From an uncultured Roseobacter sp. (GTDB lineage Bacteria; Pseudomonadota; Alphaproteobacteria; Rhodobacterales; Rhodobacteraceae): 64,000 nt of DNA. Made by a program: the position numbers and the translations under genes. The DNA is taken from positions 682,001 through 746,000 of the forward strand of contig NZ_CANKYM010000002.1 in the NCBI RefSeq assembly GCF_947488185.1, read 5' to 3'. Shown piece after piece: positions 62,968 through 64,000 of this stretch; within the stretch, counting starts at the first letter, position 1; the number at the start of each line of letters is the position of its first letter. A model generated the notes under the pieces. The model saw only the letters and a list, made by a program, of their open reading frames with translations, did no database searches and was not told the origin of the DNA.

Positions 62968-64000
62968 ATGGACCGAGAAACGCAAAGGCTTGCACAGCAG
63001 ACGATGGCCTTTGTTCTGGCCGGGGGCCGGGGCAGCAGGCTGTACGAGTTGACCGACAGGCGCGCCAAACCCGCGATGTATTTCGGCGGGAAAAGCCGGA
63101 TCATCGATTTTCCGCTCTCCAATGCGGTGAACTCCGGGATCAGGCGCATCGGTGTGGCCACGCAGTACAAGGCGCACTCGCTGATCCGGCATCTGCAGCG
63201 CGGCTGGAGTTTCTTTCGCGCGGAACGCAACGAGTCGCTCGATATCCTGCCCGCCTCGCAGCAGCTTGATAACGAGAACTGGTATAAGGGTACGGCCGAT
63301 GCGGTTGCCCAGAACAGGGACATCATTCAGGGCTACGGGCCCAAATACATCGTGATCCTCGCGGGCGACCATATCTACAAGCAGGACTACGCGATGATGA
63401 TCCGTCACCACGTGGAAAGCGGCGCGGATGTGACCGTGGGCTGTATCGAGGTGCCGCGCATGGAAGCCACCGGGTTCGGGGTGATGAAAGTCGATACCGA
63501 AGACCGCATCCTCGATTTTGTCGAAAAGCCCGCGGATCCCCCTCCGATGCCGGGCCACCCGGATCACGCATTGGCCAGCATGGGCATCTATGTGTTCGAG
63601 ACGGATTACCTGTTCAAGCTGTTGGATGAATGCGCAGGCAGCGAAGGGTACAATCACGATTTCGGCGGCGATGTCATCCCGCGGATCGTTCGGGAGGGCA
63701 AGGCCATTGCGCATCCGTTCAGCCGCTCCTGCGTACGCTCAGGGATCGAGGAGAAAGCCTATTGGCGCGATGTTGGTACGGTCGATGCCTTCTGGCAGGC
63801 GAACATCGATCTGACGGACTTCAAACCCGAACTTGACCTTTATGACAACGAATGGCCGATCTGGACCTATTCCGAGCTGACGGCGCCTGCCAAGTTCATC
63901 CACAACGAGGAAGGGCGGCGCGGCCACGCGGTCTCCTCCATGGTGTCTGGGGGCTGCATCATTTCGGGGTCGCGGCTGGATCAATGCCTGCTTTTCACTG
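62968..64000 (+). CDS. glgC: Glucose-1-phosphate adenylyltransferase, 3'-truncated by the window edge
   Basis: Open from ATG 62968 to the window end (344 codons); the ~75 C-terminal residues are outside. Makes ADP-glucose from glucose 1-phosphate and ATP for glycogen synthesis. Seen: [28 protein letters not shown] (nucleotide loop), [46 protein letters not shown] and [14 protein letters not shown] precedes the ATG. Continues the glgP-glgB order. Confidence 0.94.
   Translation, partial: MDRETQRLAQQTMAFVLAGGRGSRLYELTDRRAKPAMYFGGKSRIIDFPLSNAVNSGIRRIGVATQYKAHSLIRHLQRGWSFFRAERNESLDILPASQQLDNENWYKGTADAVAQNRDIIQGYGPKYIVILAGDHIYKQDYAMMIRHHVESGADVTVGCIEVPRMEATGFGVMKVDTEDRILDFVEKPADPPPMPGHPDHALASMGIYVFETDYLFKLLDECAGSEGYNHDFGGDVIPRIVREGKAIAHPFSRSCVRSGIEEKAYWRDVGTVDAFWQANIDLTDFKPELDLYDNEWPIWTYSELTAPAKFIHNEEGRRGHAVSSMVSGGCIISGSRLDQCLLFT

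Overview
The window reads as chromosome of a marine alphaproteobacterium of the Rhodobacterales (Roseobacter group). The evidence is the high G+C, tightly packed operons with ATGA start/stop overlaps, several TRAP transporters, a complete beta-hydroxyaspartate (bhc) cluster behind an IclR regulator, the glpSTPQV-type glycerol ABC transporter, an Entner-Doudoroff operon and an FDH3-type formate dehydrogenase. No rRNA, tRNA, CRISPR array, integrase or insertion sequence was seen. Both ends cut through genes (a formate dehydrogenase alpha subunit on the left, glgC on the right).

Layout. (1) 1-3501: end of a membrane-bound formate dehydrogenase operon (alpha, FeS beta, cytochrome b gamma), closing with a 42-residue membrane peptide. 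(2) 3504-9970: malonate locus, with a divergent GntR regulator, a TRAP transporter, malonyl-CoA decarboxylase and malonyl-CoA synthetase; the promoter carries TTGTATACAA, which resembles the MatR operator of rhizobia. (3) 9972-15673, minus strand: a second TRAP transporter with an amidase, a small membrane protein and a D-2-hydroxyacid dehydrogenase, downstream of (4) bhcR, which diverges from bhcABCD (17063-21472), a route turning two glyoxylate into oxaloacetate. (5) 21706-30887: an eight-gene signalling cluster with a membrane-anchored Ser/Thr kinase, an acidic FHA protein, a PP2C phosphatase, a divergent P-loop GTPase, a large dynamin-like GTPase, a second small GTPase, a possible roadblock-like small protein and an unrecognised protein. 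It has no secretion-system genes beside it and is the best candidate here for an undescribed system. (6) 31099-39362: an uptake and catabolic operon of unknown substrate (NMT1/THI5-like ABC transporter, cytosine-deaminase-like amidohydrolase, FAD oxidoreductase, two flavodoxin-fold reductases, Fe(II)/2-oxoglutarate-type oxygenase, creatininase-family hydrolase). (7) 39354-40838: an EamA exporter and a divergent MarR regulator sharing a palindrome-rich operator. (8) 40835-52628: glycerol/glycerol-3-phosphate regulon (glpR, glpD, glpSTPQ, an unrelated low-GC ORF, a DUF2160-like membrane protein, glpV, glpK, an iron-ADH-family protein). (9) 52844-64000: a kinase-like gene, then gap-edd-eda-frk and glgP-glgB-glgC, behind a LacI-type palindrome.

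Together the metabolic genes describe a heterotroph that takes up small organic acids and polyols (formate, malonate, glyoxylate/glycolate-derived C2 units, glycerol phosphates, sugars) and feeds them into central metabolism, with glycogen as a store. Family names are from reading motifs by eye; no database search was possible.
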